The notes beneath the pieces were generated by a model. The model was not told the DNA's origin and ran no database searches. It was given only the letters and a program-made list of their open reading frames with translations. This document shows, piece after piece, positions 16,586-25,722 of a DNA stretch of 53,376 nt (position 1 is its first letter; every line of letters starts with the position of its first letter). Position numbers and translations under genes: made by a program. This stretch comes from Spirochaetaceae bacterium (GTDB lineage Bacteria; Spirochaetota; Spirochaetia; Treponematales; Breznakiellaceae): positions 1 to 53,376 of the forward strand of contig JAITER010000033.1 in the NCBI GenBank assembly GCA_031281945.1, in the 5' to 3' direction.

Positions 16586-18079
16586 ATGCCAAAAATTTGT
16601 TTAACTTTAACAGAAAAAACTTTAGCCGCCAATTTAGAAATTCTTGAAAAATACCGGAATAAAATTGATTTGGCCGATTTACGCGTCGATATGCTGGATC
16701 CAAACGAACGTTTTTTAATCCGGCGTTTCCCCGCTTTGGCAGGACTTCCGGTTATTCTTACGATACGAAGAAAACGCGATGGCGGGTTTTTCGCAGGCGG
16801 AGAAAGCGCTCGTATAGCATTAATAGCCAATGCGCTTGCTTACGCCAAAACGGACCGCCGCATGAATTTCGCATATATCGACATAGAAGAAGACCTGGAA
16901 ATCCCAAACTTAGAAGAAGCCGCCCGCGCTTTTGGAACAGGGATAATACGTTCATTTTATTCCCAGGACGGCGAAATTCAAGATATGGTTTACAAGATTA
17001 AAGCGCTTTCTCATGTAGGAGACGAAATAATTAAGTGCGTAAGCACGCCAAAAACTCTTGACGACGTTCTTGTCATGTTTAAAGTGGGAAAAGAATTAAA
17101 AGATTATAATAAACTACTTATTTCTACCGGAAATCTTGGTTTATGCACAAAAATCCTTTCCAGAAAAATAGGCTCGCAGTGGACGTATGTTAACGCAAAA
17201 GAAGCTTCAATCACAGGAGAAGAGTGCCGCCCCAAGTTAGACCCAGAAATGTTATGCGATTTATACCGTTTTCGACAAATAACCGCAGACACTCCAGTAT
17301 ACGGTATTTTAGGACGCCCTTTAAATGGAGAATACTGGACGCAATTTTTTAATACGGCTTTTACAAGAGATAATATAGACGCAATTTATATGCCTTTCTC
17401 CTCAGAAACTCTGGATGCGTTTTTTCGTCTGGCTCCAGAAATAAACCTGCGCGGCGCTTCAATAGAAACACCCCACAAACAGGACGTTTTACGTTACTTA
17501 ACATATAAAAGCGCGGAAGTTCAAAATTTAGAAGCCTGTAACACTATAGTCCAACGATATTCGGGTGAAGGCTGGGAGGGATTCAACACAGACGCTCACG
17601 CTTTTTCAACGTCAATATTGACTTTTTTGGGTATAAAAAATTTTAGGGGAATGCGAATAACAATAATTGGAGCGGACAGCACGGCCAAAGCGATTGCGTA
17701 CCAAGTATGGCGGCAAAATGGTAAAGCGTTAATTATAAACCGTAGCGAAAGCCGCGCAACCGAATTAGCCGGGGTTTTCCATTTTAAAGCTGGCGGAATA
17801 GATGAGCGTTCACGCAAACTTATTAAAAAATATTCAGATTTAATAATTAACACGACTAGTTTAGACATGGATGCAGACGCCTACGAAGATCCTCTCGATA
17901 TATACCAGTTCCGGGGGCATGAAACCCTTATGGATCTTACATACAAAGAAGAAGAGACGCCGATTTTAAAACGCGCGGCTTCTGTAGGGTGCGCCACTAT
18001 TAACGGCTACGATATGTTGTTACGAAAAGCTAAATATCAGTTTAAATGTTTTTTTGGCGTTGATTATAACGAGGTGTAA
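16586..18079 (+). CDS. bifunctional AroD-AroE protein with atypical active sites
   Basis: The protein has 497 residues from the ATG at 16586 (AAGGTG 5 nt upstream); the TTG at 16571 is less likely. Residues 1-225 align to type I 3-dehydroquinate dehydratase (DLRVD near 31, IRRKRDGG near 60, Schiff-base Lys150 in EIIKCVS). Residues 235-497 align to shikimate dehydrogenase (Lys298 in ETPHK, Asn319 in ACNTI, Asp336 in FNTD). By my alignment the dehydratase catalytic His is Tyr125, the substrate-binding Arg is Lys189 and the lid Gln is Glu212. In the second half the Ser-x-Ser shikimate carboxylate motif is replaced by NGEYW, and the GxGGA nucleotide loop reads GADST. It may act in chorismate synthesis with altered kinetics, or on a related substrate. 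Its neighbours are signal peptidases and an amidohydrolase, not aro genes. Confidence 0.85.
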   Translation: MPKICLTLTEKTLAANLEILEKYRNKIDLADLRVDMLDPNERFLIRRFPALAGLPVILTIRRKRDGGFFAGGESARIALIANALAYAKTDRRMNFAYIDIEEDLEIPNLEEAARAFGTGIIRSFYSQDGEIQDMVYKIKALSHVGDEIIKCVSTPKTLDDVLVMFKVGKELKDYNKLLISTGNLGLCTKILSRKIGSQWTYVNAKEASITGEECRPKLDPEMLCDLYRFRQITADTPVYGILGRPLNGEYWTQFFNTAFTRDNIDAIYMPFSSETLDAFFRLAPEINLRGASIETPHKQDVLRYLTYKSAEVQNLEACNTIVQRYSGEGWEGFNTDAHAFSTSILTFLGIKNFRGMRITIIGADSTAKAIAYQVWRQNGKALIINRSESRATELAGVFHFKAGGIDERSRKLIKKYSDLIINTTSLDMDADAYEDPLDIYQFRGHETLMDLTYKEEETPILKRAASVGCATINGYDMLLRKAKYQFKCFFGVDYNEV

Positions 18080-18082
18080 CAA

Positions 18083-19513
18083 ATGCTTGACTACCTTATT
18101 ACAAACGCAAAAATCGCAGACGGCGCCGGGATTAAAGAAAACATTTCCGTGCTTGGAATCAAAAATGGATCCATAGCTTATCTTGGCGCTCAAAATGACG
18201 TCCCGCCTCAAACAAAACAGACGTTGGATGTTTGCGGCGCCCTGCTTACACCAGGCGTCATTGATGTACACGCCCACAGCGATTCCAACATATCTTGCGC
18301 GGAAAACCTCTTGGCGCAAGGAGTAACCACTTGTTTAAGCGGAAACTGCGGCCTTTCCCCGCAAATTGATTTTACCCTTTGCAGGTCCAAATTTGAAGAA
18401 CAAGGCTACCCTATCAACCAGGCGGAACAAATAGGCCATAGTTCGCTACGCCTAGCGGTAGGTGTGAATAATTTTTATGCGGCGGCGAATTCAGCGCAAA
18501 TAAAAGCTATGCAAGAACTTACACGTAAAGCTTTTGACTATGGGGCCGCCGGACTCTCTTTCGGCCTAGAATACGATCCAGGTTCCACAAAAGATGAAGT
18601 TATAACATTAGCTAAAACCGCTGTTTCTTGTTGCAAGAACCATTTCCCGCCTCTAGTTACAATTCACGCCCGCAATGTAGACAAATCGAACGACGCTTCA
18701 ATTCTGGAAGCTGTAAATATAGCCGAAGAAACCGGTGCGCGGCTTATTATTTCACACCTTGTTTATATGTGGAATGGAGACGGTCTAAAAAGAACTATTG
18801 ACATAATAGCGGCGGCCCGTAAACGCGGTTTAGACGTTTGGGCTGATAGCGGTATGTGGACGGCCTACTCTACAACCTGCGGAAGCGCGGTTTTTGACGA
18901 ACAAGAATTTATACGCAAAGGTTACGATTTTAACAAAGTTCTGGCGGCTACGGGAAAATACGCCGGAAAATTTTTAAATTTGGAACAATATCGTGAAATA
19001 CGCAATAATTCGCCAAAAGATTGTTTTATTTATGATCCAGGCTCTGCTTCCGATATTTGGACGGCTTTTTCACTGGAAGATGTTATGGTTTCCACAGACG
19101 CCGCGCCCAACAAAGAAGGTCAAGGGCACCCGCAAAATATCGCCACTTTCCCTTATTTCTTCCGTGTAATGGCGAAGGGAGGGGCTTTAAACACAAACGC
19201 CGCCAAAAATACGGAAGCAGATTCAAGCGCCGCTTTTGCGCCTTATCAGTTTAGTATTTGCGAAGCGTTGCGGCGCACATCTTTATTGCCGGCAAAAGCG
19301 CTAAATCTTACACAAAAAGGCCTTATTAAAATTGGCATGGATGCGGATATAGCCGTTTTTAACTGGAATGAACTTTGCGAAAAAGCCAGTTTCCCAGGTA
19401 TAGGAGACCCAAACAAACCAAACATTGGGGTTATGCACGTTTTTGTAAACGGAGTCCTAAGCTGGACTAACCAAAAACGCATAAAAGGAGTAATGGCTGG
19501 AAAATGGCTTTAG
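18083..19513 (+). CDS. D-aminoacylase-type amidohydrolase (N-acyl-D-amino-acid deacylase family)
   Basis: The protein has 476 residues with an ATG preceded by GAGGTG. Amidohydrolase metal motifs are all visible: the HxH pair His63/His65 in VIDVHAHSD, the bridging Cys of SGNCGLSP near 93, TIHARN near 193, RLIISHL near 226, and the catalytic Asp in VSTDAAPN near 335. The signature AGLSFGLEYDPGS near 155 and GHPQNIATFPYFFR near 346 are family-specific. Members release D-amino acids from N-acyl derivatives or process D-amino-acid peptides. There is no signal peptide, so it is cytosolic. It is separated from the aroDE-like gene by 3 nt and closes this operon. Confidence 0.85.
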   Translation: MLDYLITNAKIADGAGIKENISVLGIKNGSIAYLGAQNDVPPQTKQTLDVCGALLTPGVIDVHAHSDSNISCAENLLAQGVTTCLSGNCGLSPQIDFTLCRSKFEEQGYPINQAEQIGHSSLRLAVGVNNFYAAANSAQIKAMQELTRKAFDYGAAGLSFGLEYDPGSTKDEVITLAKTAVSCCKNHFPPLVTIHARNVDKSNDASILEAVNIAEETGARLIISHLVYMWNGDGLKRTIDIIAAARKRGLDVWADSGMWTAYSTTCGSAVFDEQEFIRKGYDFNKVLAATGKYAGKFLNLEQYREIRNNSPKDCFIYDPGSASDIWTAFSLEDVMVSTDAAPNKEGQGHPQNIATFPYFFRVMAKGGALNTNAAKNTEADSSAAFAPYQFSICEALRRTSLLPAKALNLTQKGLIKIGMDADIAVFNWNELCEKASFPGIGDPNKPNIGVMHVFVNGVLSWTNQKRIKGVMAGKWL

Positions 19514-19550
19514 GATTTTTATATAAAGGCAATTTTAAGGCTTCATCTTG

Positions 19551-19576
19551 CAAAAGGCTAAAAAAAGCCCTTTTTG
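19551..19576 (+). terminator. imperfect intrinsic terminator after the amidohydrolase gene
   Basis: An AAAAGGCT arm, six A in the loop and AGCCCTTTT with trailing T residues form an imperfect stem (one bulged C). It would end the signal-peptidase to amidohydrolase operon before truB. Confidence 0.45.
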
Positions 19577-19615
19577 TACATCCAGTTAGAATGCGTATAT
19601 AGATTTATTAAAAAT

Positions 19616-20521
19616 ATGGAATATTTGCTTTACAATAAGCCTTGTGGAGTAACTTCTTTTGATGCGCTTTACCCAATTAAAAAAGCGTTAAAAACGTCCA
19701 AAGTAGGCCATACAGGTACATTAGATAAATTTGCTTGCGGTCTGCTTATAATTCTTAAAGGCAGGGCTCTAAAACTAAGCCGTTTTTTTACTCATTGCGA
19801 TAAAAAATACGAAGCGGAAGTTTATTTTGGCGCGGAAACAGATACACTAGACCCAGAAGGCGTAATTATAGCCAGGGCCCCGCCGCCTTCGCGCGAAGAT
19901 CTAGAAAAAGCCATAAAACAGCATTGCGGAAAAATTATGCAAAAGCCGCCGGCATATTCAGCAATACACATAAATGGAAAACGCGCACATAGCCTAGCCC
20001 GCTCCGGCCTGGCTCAAGAGATGGTTATTCCAGCAAGGGCTGTAACCATACACGATATAAAATTAATTTCTTACGATAAGATTCAAACAGAAACAGTCGA
20101 GCAGGGAAAAGTCGCAAAAATATTTGTACATTGTTCATCTGGCACATATATAAGATCTTTAATGCGTGATATAGCCATTGAGTCTGATTCCCGTTCACAT
20201 CTTAAAGCCTTGCGAAGAATAGCAGTCGCGGATTTTAATGTAGCCGAAGCCGCCGATTGCGCAACCCCCGCGGATTTTATATCAGCATTTACCCCTATAG
20301 ACAGAGCTTGTTTTAGCCGCCTTGGAATTCCGCTTCTGGATGTAGACGCAACAACCGCAAAAAGCCTTTCTAACGGTCGCGCATTAAACGCCCTTTTCGC
20401 CGAAAATTTCTTTCCTCCATCCAGAGATGTTGCAACTTTATTTTATGGTCAAAAACTAATCGCAGTATTAGAAAAAGAAAAAAACTGTTGGAAATATGGT
20501 TTTGTAAACAACGATTGTTAA
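19616..20521 (+). CDS. truB: tRNA pseudouridine(55) synthase
   Basis: TruB makes pseudouridine 55 in the T loop of tRNAs. It has 301 residues from the ATG at 19616, giving the standard MEYLLYNKPCGVTSFD start; the longer frame back to 19574 would use TTG and adds non-family residues. The catalytic Asp is in VGHTGTLDKFACGLL near residue 38, and the KKYEAEVYFGAETDTLDPEG segment near 70 is typical. The C-terminal part beyond 225 is the short PUA-like end. The gene faces the symporter gene and ends 12 nt from it. No clear ribosome site; the upstream region is A/T-rich. Confidence 0.95.
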   Translation: MEYLLYNKPCGVTSFDALYPIKKALKTSKVGHTGTLDKFACGLLIILKGRALKLSRFFTHCDKKYEAEVYFGAETDTLDPEGVIIARAPPPSREDLEKAIKQHCGKIMQKPPAYSAIHINGKRAHSLARSGLAQEMVIPARAVTIHDIKLISYDKIQTETVEQGKVAKIFVHCSSGTYIRSLMRDIAIESDSRSHLKALRRIAVADFNVAEAADCATPADFISAFTPIDRACFSRLGIPLLDVDATTAKSLSNGRALNALFAENFFPPSRDVATLFYGQKLIAVLEKEKNCWKYGFVNNDC

Positions 20522-20533
20522 TACGCCGTTAAT

Positions 20534-21772
20534 TTATACAAAATGTTTTACAATTCTGTTTTCTTGAAGCCCGCTTAACGAAGCCACCACAAACGAACCA
20601 AAAGCGGCTATCATAACATCTAAAAAAGTTCCTAAGGCGACAAGAAAAAAAGCTATAGGTTTAAGAATAAGATACCCATTGTTAAAACCATTGCCATAGG
20701 CCGCACAAAGACTGGCCAAACAAACAAATGCGGCGTTTCCACTGTGTTGGCCCAGCAAAAATGTTAACAGCAAAGCGCTCACTATAATTCCAGCCACATC
20801 ATTTATAGACATACCCAAACTTGAATACGATTTAATAATAACGATAAGAGCTACAGTAGCCACCATAGAACTGCCGCTTCTACCAAATGTAGAAAACAAA
20901 GTAACTGTAATAGAAGAACTACAACGTTTTATTCCCAAATTATTTTTTGTACTGTACAACAACACGGGCAAACTAAAGTTTATATCTCCCGAAAAAAATG
21001 ATGATATAGCTGGCGCTAAAGAGCCGTACAAAACAACCCACGGATTTTGCTTTTTGTTTCCAAAGAGGTAAAGCATTGCGGGAAGGATTAAAAGGCCTAA
21101 AACAAGGCTAAAAATCAATAACAAAAGGATTATAGCTTTAAACGGGCCCTGGTCTATCGCGTTACGGTACTGAATGGCCCAATATGCGGATATTACAATG
21201 ATAACAACGCCTAATATTTCAGAAAAAAACGCTGTGATATGAAAAAATATACGTGAAAAAGAATCAACTAAATTAATAATAGATTTGGAAAAATGATTAT
21301 CGTAAGTTAAGCCTATAGCCATAAAAAACGCGCATATCATAAGCGGAAAAACAAACAGTCTTTCCGCAGTAAACACAGACAGCATATTTGACGGGAATAA
21401 GTTTAGCAAAAAGAATTCCGCTTTTAATGGCGTAATTTCCATTTGCTCTTCCATGACAATTGGAACACGTTCTGGAGGGAAAATAAAAGTAACGGCCACA
21501 CCTATTGATATTACTAAAACAGAAGCGGCTATCATTACAAAAAATGTTCTTGCTATAAGAGGCCAAAACTTTCCCAAAGACCGCAATTTATATATGCTTA
21601 TTGTAAGGCCAAAAAATAGTAGCGGTATTGTAGTGTAGCGGCCTATATTCAAAGCTATATCATGCGCCGTCTCAATTATTTTAGTCGCAAAAAACGGAGC
21701 GTCTTTAGGCAAAATAAATGTTAAAACAACTCCTAAAATCGAGCCTATAAGTAATTTTACCCAGACTTTCAT
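20534..21772 (-). CDS. dicarboxylate/amino-acid:cation symporter
   Basis: This inner-membrane protein of 412 residues has eight or so hydrophobic segments and the DAACS pattern. The LNIGRYTTIPLLFFGL stretch is near 42, and GRSGSSMVATVALIVII near 290 is the serine-rich hairpin that lines the substrate pathway. It should import glutamate, aspartate or C4-dicarboxylates with Na+ or H+. The exact substrate cannot be read from sequence. It overlaps the secF stop by 4 nt (ATGA), so it is the last gene of the yajC-secD-secF transcript. Confidence 0.85.
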   Translation of the reverse strand: MKVWVKLLIGSILGVVLTFILPKDAPFFATKIIETAHDIALNIGRYTTIPLLFFGLTISIYKLRSLGKFWPLIARTFFVMIAASVLVISIGVAVTFIFPPERVPIVMEEQMEITPLKAEFFLLNLFPSNMLSVFTAERLFVFPLMICAFFMAIGLTYDNHFSKSIINLVDSFSRIFFHITAFFSEILGVVIIVISAYWAIQYRNAIDQGPFKAIILLLLIFSLVLGLLILPAMLYLFGNKKQNPWVVLYGSLAPAISSFFSGDINFSLPVLLYSTKNNLGIKRCSSSITVTLFSTFGRSGSSMVATVALIVIIKSYSSLGMSINDVAGIIVSALLLTFLLGQHSGNAAFVCLASLCAAYGNGFNNGYLILKPIAFFLVALGTFLDVMIAAFGSFVVASLSGLQENRIVKHFV

Positions 21773-23250
21773 ACGGCGGCTTCGGCTTTTTCCTTTTCTT
21801 TTTTAAGGGGTCTAATGTATTTATCCCAGAACAACGTCCAACCACAAGCTATAAAAATCGTTGAATAAACGCCGGAAGTCATTCCCACCAATAAAGCGAG
21901 CGCAAAATCTTTCATGTTATTATGCTCAGAAAATATAAATCTAAGCTTATCGGAAAAACCAATACTATCCTGGTAGAGCGCCTGTGTTGTAAATATATAA
22001 AGAGACAGAACAGCAAACATGGTGGTAAGAGTCGTTATAATTGTACGGCCTAAAGTTTCACTTATAGCTCTATCCAGTAAATTTTTAAAAGAAATTTCCT
22101 GGTATAACAATCTTGTTTCCCGCACGCGATCAAAAATAACTATCGTATCATTTATGGAATAACCCAAGATTGTAAGTATTGCGGCTATAGTTGTTGTATT
22201 GAATTCCATACCCGTCCAGGAAATAAAGGCCGTCATAATAAGAGCGTCATGTATTATCGCAAGAACAGCCCCAATAGCAAATTGCGGCTTAAACCGGAAT
22301 GACGAATAGAATAGAATCAACAACAATGTTAATGCAAGCAGAACGCCTGTCTGACTTGTAAGCTGTTTTGAAAAACGGCTGCCCACAAAATCACTTCGAA
22401 TTATCGCTATGCCGTCTTTCCCAAAAGCTTCTTCCAGTAAAGTCATCACGGTTTCATTCAACGAAGCTTCAACAATCTCAACAGACGACATATCCGCAAC
22501 TACCTCATCTTCACTAGCAACAGCCTCTTTATTCGCTTCTTCCGTTATGGTGGAAACTTCGCCGCCAGAATCTTCAGCCGGCTTTTCCGCCAACACTCCA
22601 TCGGCAAAAGCCGTTTCTTCATATTCATCCAGAATTTCAACATCGGGAGCGGCCGTTTCTCCATCTGAAGAGCTCGTGTTTTCGGCGTCAATACGTATAA
22701 GGAAACGGCGTTCATTTGCGTTGCCTAAAATTTGAATAGACGCTACGTCTATGGAGTAAAGAGCTTCGCGCATTTCTTCAATTTTAATTGGCGCGGCCTC
22801 TGGTTCAAGGTAATGAACAATAAAAGGCTCAACGCCTAATTCCGGCGTTCCCTGGGCGCTTTGCAAAAAATACTCGCAACGTAAAGAAGGATCCGCCCGC
22901 AAATCAACAGAAAGTCCGTCAACAGTTTCAAGCATAGCTTTTGTAATTTCACTTAAAGTGCGGTATTGCGAAAAAAGAAACGTATACGTCGCTCCTTCAA
23001 CATCCGCGCCCGAAACCACAATACTAATACCTGATTTGGAAAAATTTGCCGTAGCATCGCCCTTACCGGAATAACCAATCGCAAATGCGGAAGGAGCAAT
23101 CTGCACTTCCTGAATAAATCCGGCTTGAAAATCAACGCCCAAACTAAAGCCGCCTTTTACAATATAATTTACAAGCCCGGCGACTATTAAAACAACAGAA
23201 ACTATCACAGCGGGAACAAAAGCGCGCGAAAAATGAATTATTTTTTTCAT
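21769..23250 (-). CDS. secF: protein translocase subunit SecF with an acidic insertion
   Basis: SecF works with SecD and SecYEG to drive protein export using the proton or sodium gradient. It is 493 residues, against about 300 in E. coli. The first helix (about 12-31) and the GVDFQAGF motif near 38 are standard. The final block from about 285 holds five helices with GYSINDTIVIFDRVRE near 362. The extra length is an Asp/Glu/Ser/Ala-rich segment at about 189-262, inserted in the periplasmic loop and with no fold suggested by the sequence. ATGA overlaps join it to secD upstream and the symporter downstream. Confidence 0.95.
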   Translation of the reverse strand: MKKIIHFSRAFVPAVIVSVVLIVAGLVNYIVKGGFSLGVDFQAGFIQEVQIAPSAFAIGYSGKGDATANFSKSGISIVVSGADVEGATYTFLFSQYRTLSEITKAMLETVDGLSVDLRADPSLRCEYFLQSAQGTPELGVEPFIVHYLEPEAAPIKIEEMREALYSIDVASIQILGNANERRFLIRIDAENTSSSDGETAAPDVEILDEYEETAFADGVLAEKPAEDSGGEVSTITEEANKEAVASEDEVVADMSSVEIVEASLNETVMTLLEEAFGKDGIAIIRSDFVGSRFSKQLTSQTGVLLALTLLLILFYSSFRFKPQFAIGAVLAIIHDALIMTAFISWTGMEFNTTTIAAILTILGYSINDTIVIFDRVRETRLLYQEISFKNLLDRAISETLGRTIITTLTTMFAVLSLYIFTTQALYQDSIGFSDKLRFIFSEHNNMKDFALALLVGMTSGVYSTIFIACGWTLFWDKYIRPLKKEKEKAEAAV

Positions 23251-24983
23251 CCCCTAATCCTCCAACTAACGGAGAGAGTTTTGCTTTTTAATACGTCCGT
23301 TCCAAAATCAAAAATAAGGCGCGAGACAAAAAGAGAGGTGAAAACCGATGAAAAAACGCCTATAGCCAAACTAACCGCAAACCCTTGAATAGGGCCGGAA
23401 CCAAGCTGGGAAAGGAAAAGCGCGGCGATAAATGTAGTTATATTCGCGTCCATTACAGCCCAAAAAGCTTTACTAAATCCAAATTCTATCGCGGATTTAC
23501 GGCCTTTACCCAGCCGCAATTCCTCTTTCATGCGCTCAAAAACAATTACGCTGGCGTCAACAGCCATTCCTATTGTAAGAATAAAACCGGCTATGCTGGG
23601 CAAAGTAAGCGTAAAATTAAAGGCTGAAAGTATACTAAACATAATATATATATTAAGAATTTGCGCCAAAACAGCATTTATTCCGGCGCTTTTATAGAAT
23701 ACCAGCATAAAAATAAAAACAAAAATCAGGCCGCCGCACAGGGCCCACAAACCTTGTTTTATGGTGTCGGCGCCTAGAGAAGGCCCTATACTTTGCTGAT
23801 TTACTATTTCCAGTTCTACCGGCAACGCCGCGGAACGCAAAATAAGAGCGATATTGCTAGATTCTTCCATGCTAAATCCGGTGAGCCGCCCCGAATCGCG
23901 TATAGCGCTTTGTATTGTAGCCACAGAACGCACCTTATCATCCAAAACCGTGGCTAGCGGTTTACGTAAATTGTTTGAAGTAAGATTATAAAAAACATCC
24001 GCCCCTTCCGCAGTAAGTTCGAAAGTTACTTCCGGTTTGCCGTCTATATTATCACGCGAAACAGTGGCGTTTTTAATATGATTTCCATCCAGTCCAATTT
24101 CTTTTTTTAACGCAACCCAAGCGTCCCTGCCTGTTTTTTGCTCATCCAGTCCGTAACGATCTTTTGTATAAACACCCCGCACAACACAATCATCTGGAAT
24201 GATTGACGGGTTTACGAGAGAACCGTCTTCGTTAAACGTTGTATCAGGATGGTTTGCATAGTACTGAAAAAACGCCTCTGTAGCTTCTTGATCAACCATG
24301 TGAAAGGCCAATCCGCCTTTACCCATAATAATTGAATTTATGCGCTCCGGATCCGCCGTTCCAGGAATTTCTATATATATTTGACCGTCGCCCTGCCTAC
24401 GTATAACAGGCTCTGTAAGGCCAAAACGGTCGATGCGCCCGTTAAGCACCTCTAAAGCCTGGTCCAAGGCAAGCCTGCGGTCTTCTTCTGTTAAAGTACG
24501 CCCCAACTTTCTGGCGTAGGAGTCCATATCCGCCTGCAAAATAATAGAAAGGCCGCCCGATAGGTCTAAACCCAATTGAACCGCATTTTTTTGCAGGTCT
24601 TTTAAATCAAAAAGACGTTGCCGGTAGCGGCCTTCTATCGCGTCTAGGGCTTCCCGTTTGTCGTAAAAAACCCTTAAAACAGAAGCCGCATCCCAAACCG
24701 CCGGGTTTTCCGCTTTTTCACGAGCGTTAATTTTTTTCGCTTCATTTATTAAAAAGTTAAGATTCTCTGGAACAGGCTCTCCGGCGCGAGCCGCCGCTAT
24801 TAATTTTTGAATGTCATAAGAAGCCGTTCTTGACGCATAACTTTTAATTTGTTCACGAGAGGCGAGGGCTAACTGCTTATCTTGCGCGGGGGTGAAAAAA
24901 TACCACTCAACCGTGCTTGAAAGAAAAACAGCGCAGATGCTTATAACCAAAATGATGACCGCCAATCTGTAGCGTTTGCTCAT
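23247..24983 (-). CDS. secD: protein translocase subunit SecD
   Basis: The protein has 578 residues. The N-terminal helix (about 7-26) is followed by the LGLDLSGGLSIILQ motif near 137, the first periplasmic domain (DRRLALDQALEVLNGRIDRFGLTEPVI), and a long P1 head region. From about 400 come the clustered membrane helices, with a GMAVDASVIVFERMKEE motif near 490. The ATG at 24983 has CAGGAGAG upstream. The stop overlaps the secF start (ATGA). Together they form the SecDF export motor. Confidence 0.96.
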   Translation of the reverse strand: MSKRYRLAVIILVISICAVFLSSTVEWYFFTPAQDKQLALASREQIKSYASRTASYDIQKLIAAARAGEPVPENLNFLINEAKKINAREKAENPAVWDAASVLRVFYDKREALDAIEGRYRQRLFDLKDLQKNAVQLGLDLSGGLSIILQADMDSYARKLGRTLTEEDRRLALDQALEVLNGRIDRFGLTEPVIRRQGDGQIYIEIPGTADPERINSIIMGKGGLAFHMVDQEATEAFFQYYANHPDTTFNEDGSLVNPSIIPDDCVVRGVYTKDRYGLDEQKTGRDAWVALKKEIGLDGNHIKNATVSRDNIDGKPEVTFELTAEGADVFYNLTSNNLRKPLATVLDDKVRSVATIQSAIRDSGRLTGFSMEESSNIALILRSAALPVELEIVNQQSIGPSLGADTIKQGLWALCGGLIFVFIFMLVFYKSAGINAVLAQILNIYIMFSILSAFNFTLTLPSIAGFILTIGMAVDASVIVFERMKEELRLGKGRKSAIEFGFSKAFWAVMDANITTFIAALFLSQLGSGPIQGFAVSLAIGVFSSVFTSLFVSRLIFDFGTDVLKSKTLSVSWRIRG

Positions 24984-25197
24984 GTTGAAATCTCTCCTGT
25001 ACGAGGCGCACCGCGATTACGGCTGTACAGCGCCTTGCCTTAAAAAGACGCATGACAGAAATTCTATTCCGCCGTTTGGCAAAACCGGTAAAAGTTTTTA
25101 CGTTGGGTTTAAAAAACCGCAAAAAGGCCGCGCCCGTATGAAGCCCAGCCCCGCCTTTTTACTAATGATAATACAAACAACCCCGCGCGCCAGCCGC

Positions 25198-25605
25198 TTA
25201 CTCCGTCTTTTCTTTATTTTCTATAGCCTTATCCTGCTTATCCTCAGGTTTTTCTTCCACTTGCTTGGCCGGATCCAACACGCTGGAAATAGCGCTGCGA
25301 AGGAATTCTATTTTAACGTCGTCGTCTACTTTTATAACAACAGTTTTTTCTTTTACATTTTGAATAGTCCCGTAAACACCGCCTATTGTTACCACTTTAT
25401 CGCCTTTTTTAAGGGCTTCTAGCATTTTTTGGGTTTCTTTTTGTTTTTTATTTTGCGGACGGATTATTAAAAAATAAAAAATTGCAATAATTAAAACAAA
25501 AGGCAAAAACGACATAAGGCCTTGTCCAAACCCTCCGGATGGGATTTGGGCGTCTGCGGGAGGTTGAGCTCCGCCAAAAAGCAACTGTAATGATAAAAAA
25601 TTCAT
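25198..25605 (-). CDS. yajC: preprotein translocase subunit YajC
   Basis: This small 135-residue inner-membrane protein has one helix (about 32-50), ending in the diagnostic IIRPQNKKQKETQKML. A beta domain with LKKGDKVVTIGGVYGTI near 66 follows, then a charged Lys/Glu tail. YajC associates with SecDF. GGAAG precedes the ATG at 25605. The 214-nt gap to secD holds no gene but contains an AAAAGGC/GCCTTTT pairing that could be a weak attenuator. Confidence 0.95.
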   Translation of the reverse strand: MNFLSLQLLFGGAQPPADAQIPSGGFGQGLMSFLPFVLIIAIFYFLIIRPQNKKQKETQKMLEALKKGDKVVTIGGVYGTIQNVKEKTVVIKVDDDVKIEFLRSAISSVLDPAKQVEEKPEDKQDKAIENKEKTE

Positions 25606-25670
25606 TTTGGAACTTCCTTTTTTACTAGATTTCGATTAGAATACAATGAATGGGAGTGGGTTACAATACC

Positions 25671-25697
25671 CGCATTATGTTTTACAACACAATATGC
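25671..25697 (+). other. leader inverted repeat before the VOC gene
   Basis: CCGCAT (25671-25676 region) pairs with ATGCGG (25692-25697 region), flanking a T-rich loop, just ahead of the AAGGAG ribosome site at 25712-25717. It might be a leader hairpin or an operator; the stem is short. Confidence 0.3.
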
Positions 25698-25722
25698 GGC
25701 GAAACCTTTTTAAGGAGTTTTT

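Noticed and set aside
24984..25197. Possible small gene between yajC and secD
   Set aside because: No start with a ribosome site and no conserved feature; the 214 nt look like an operon spacer.
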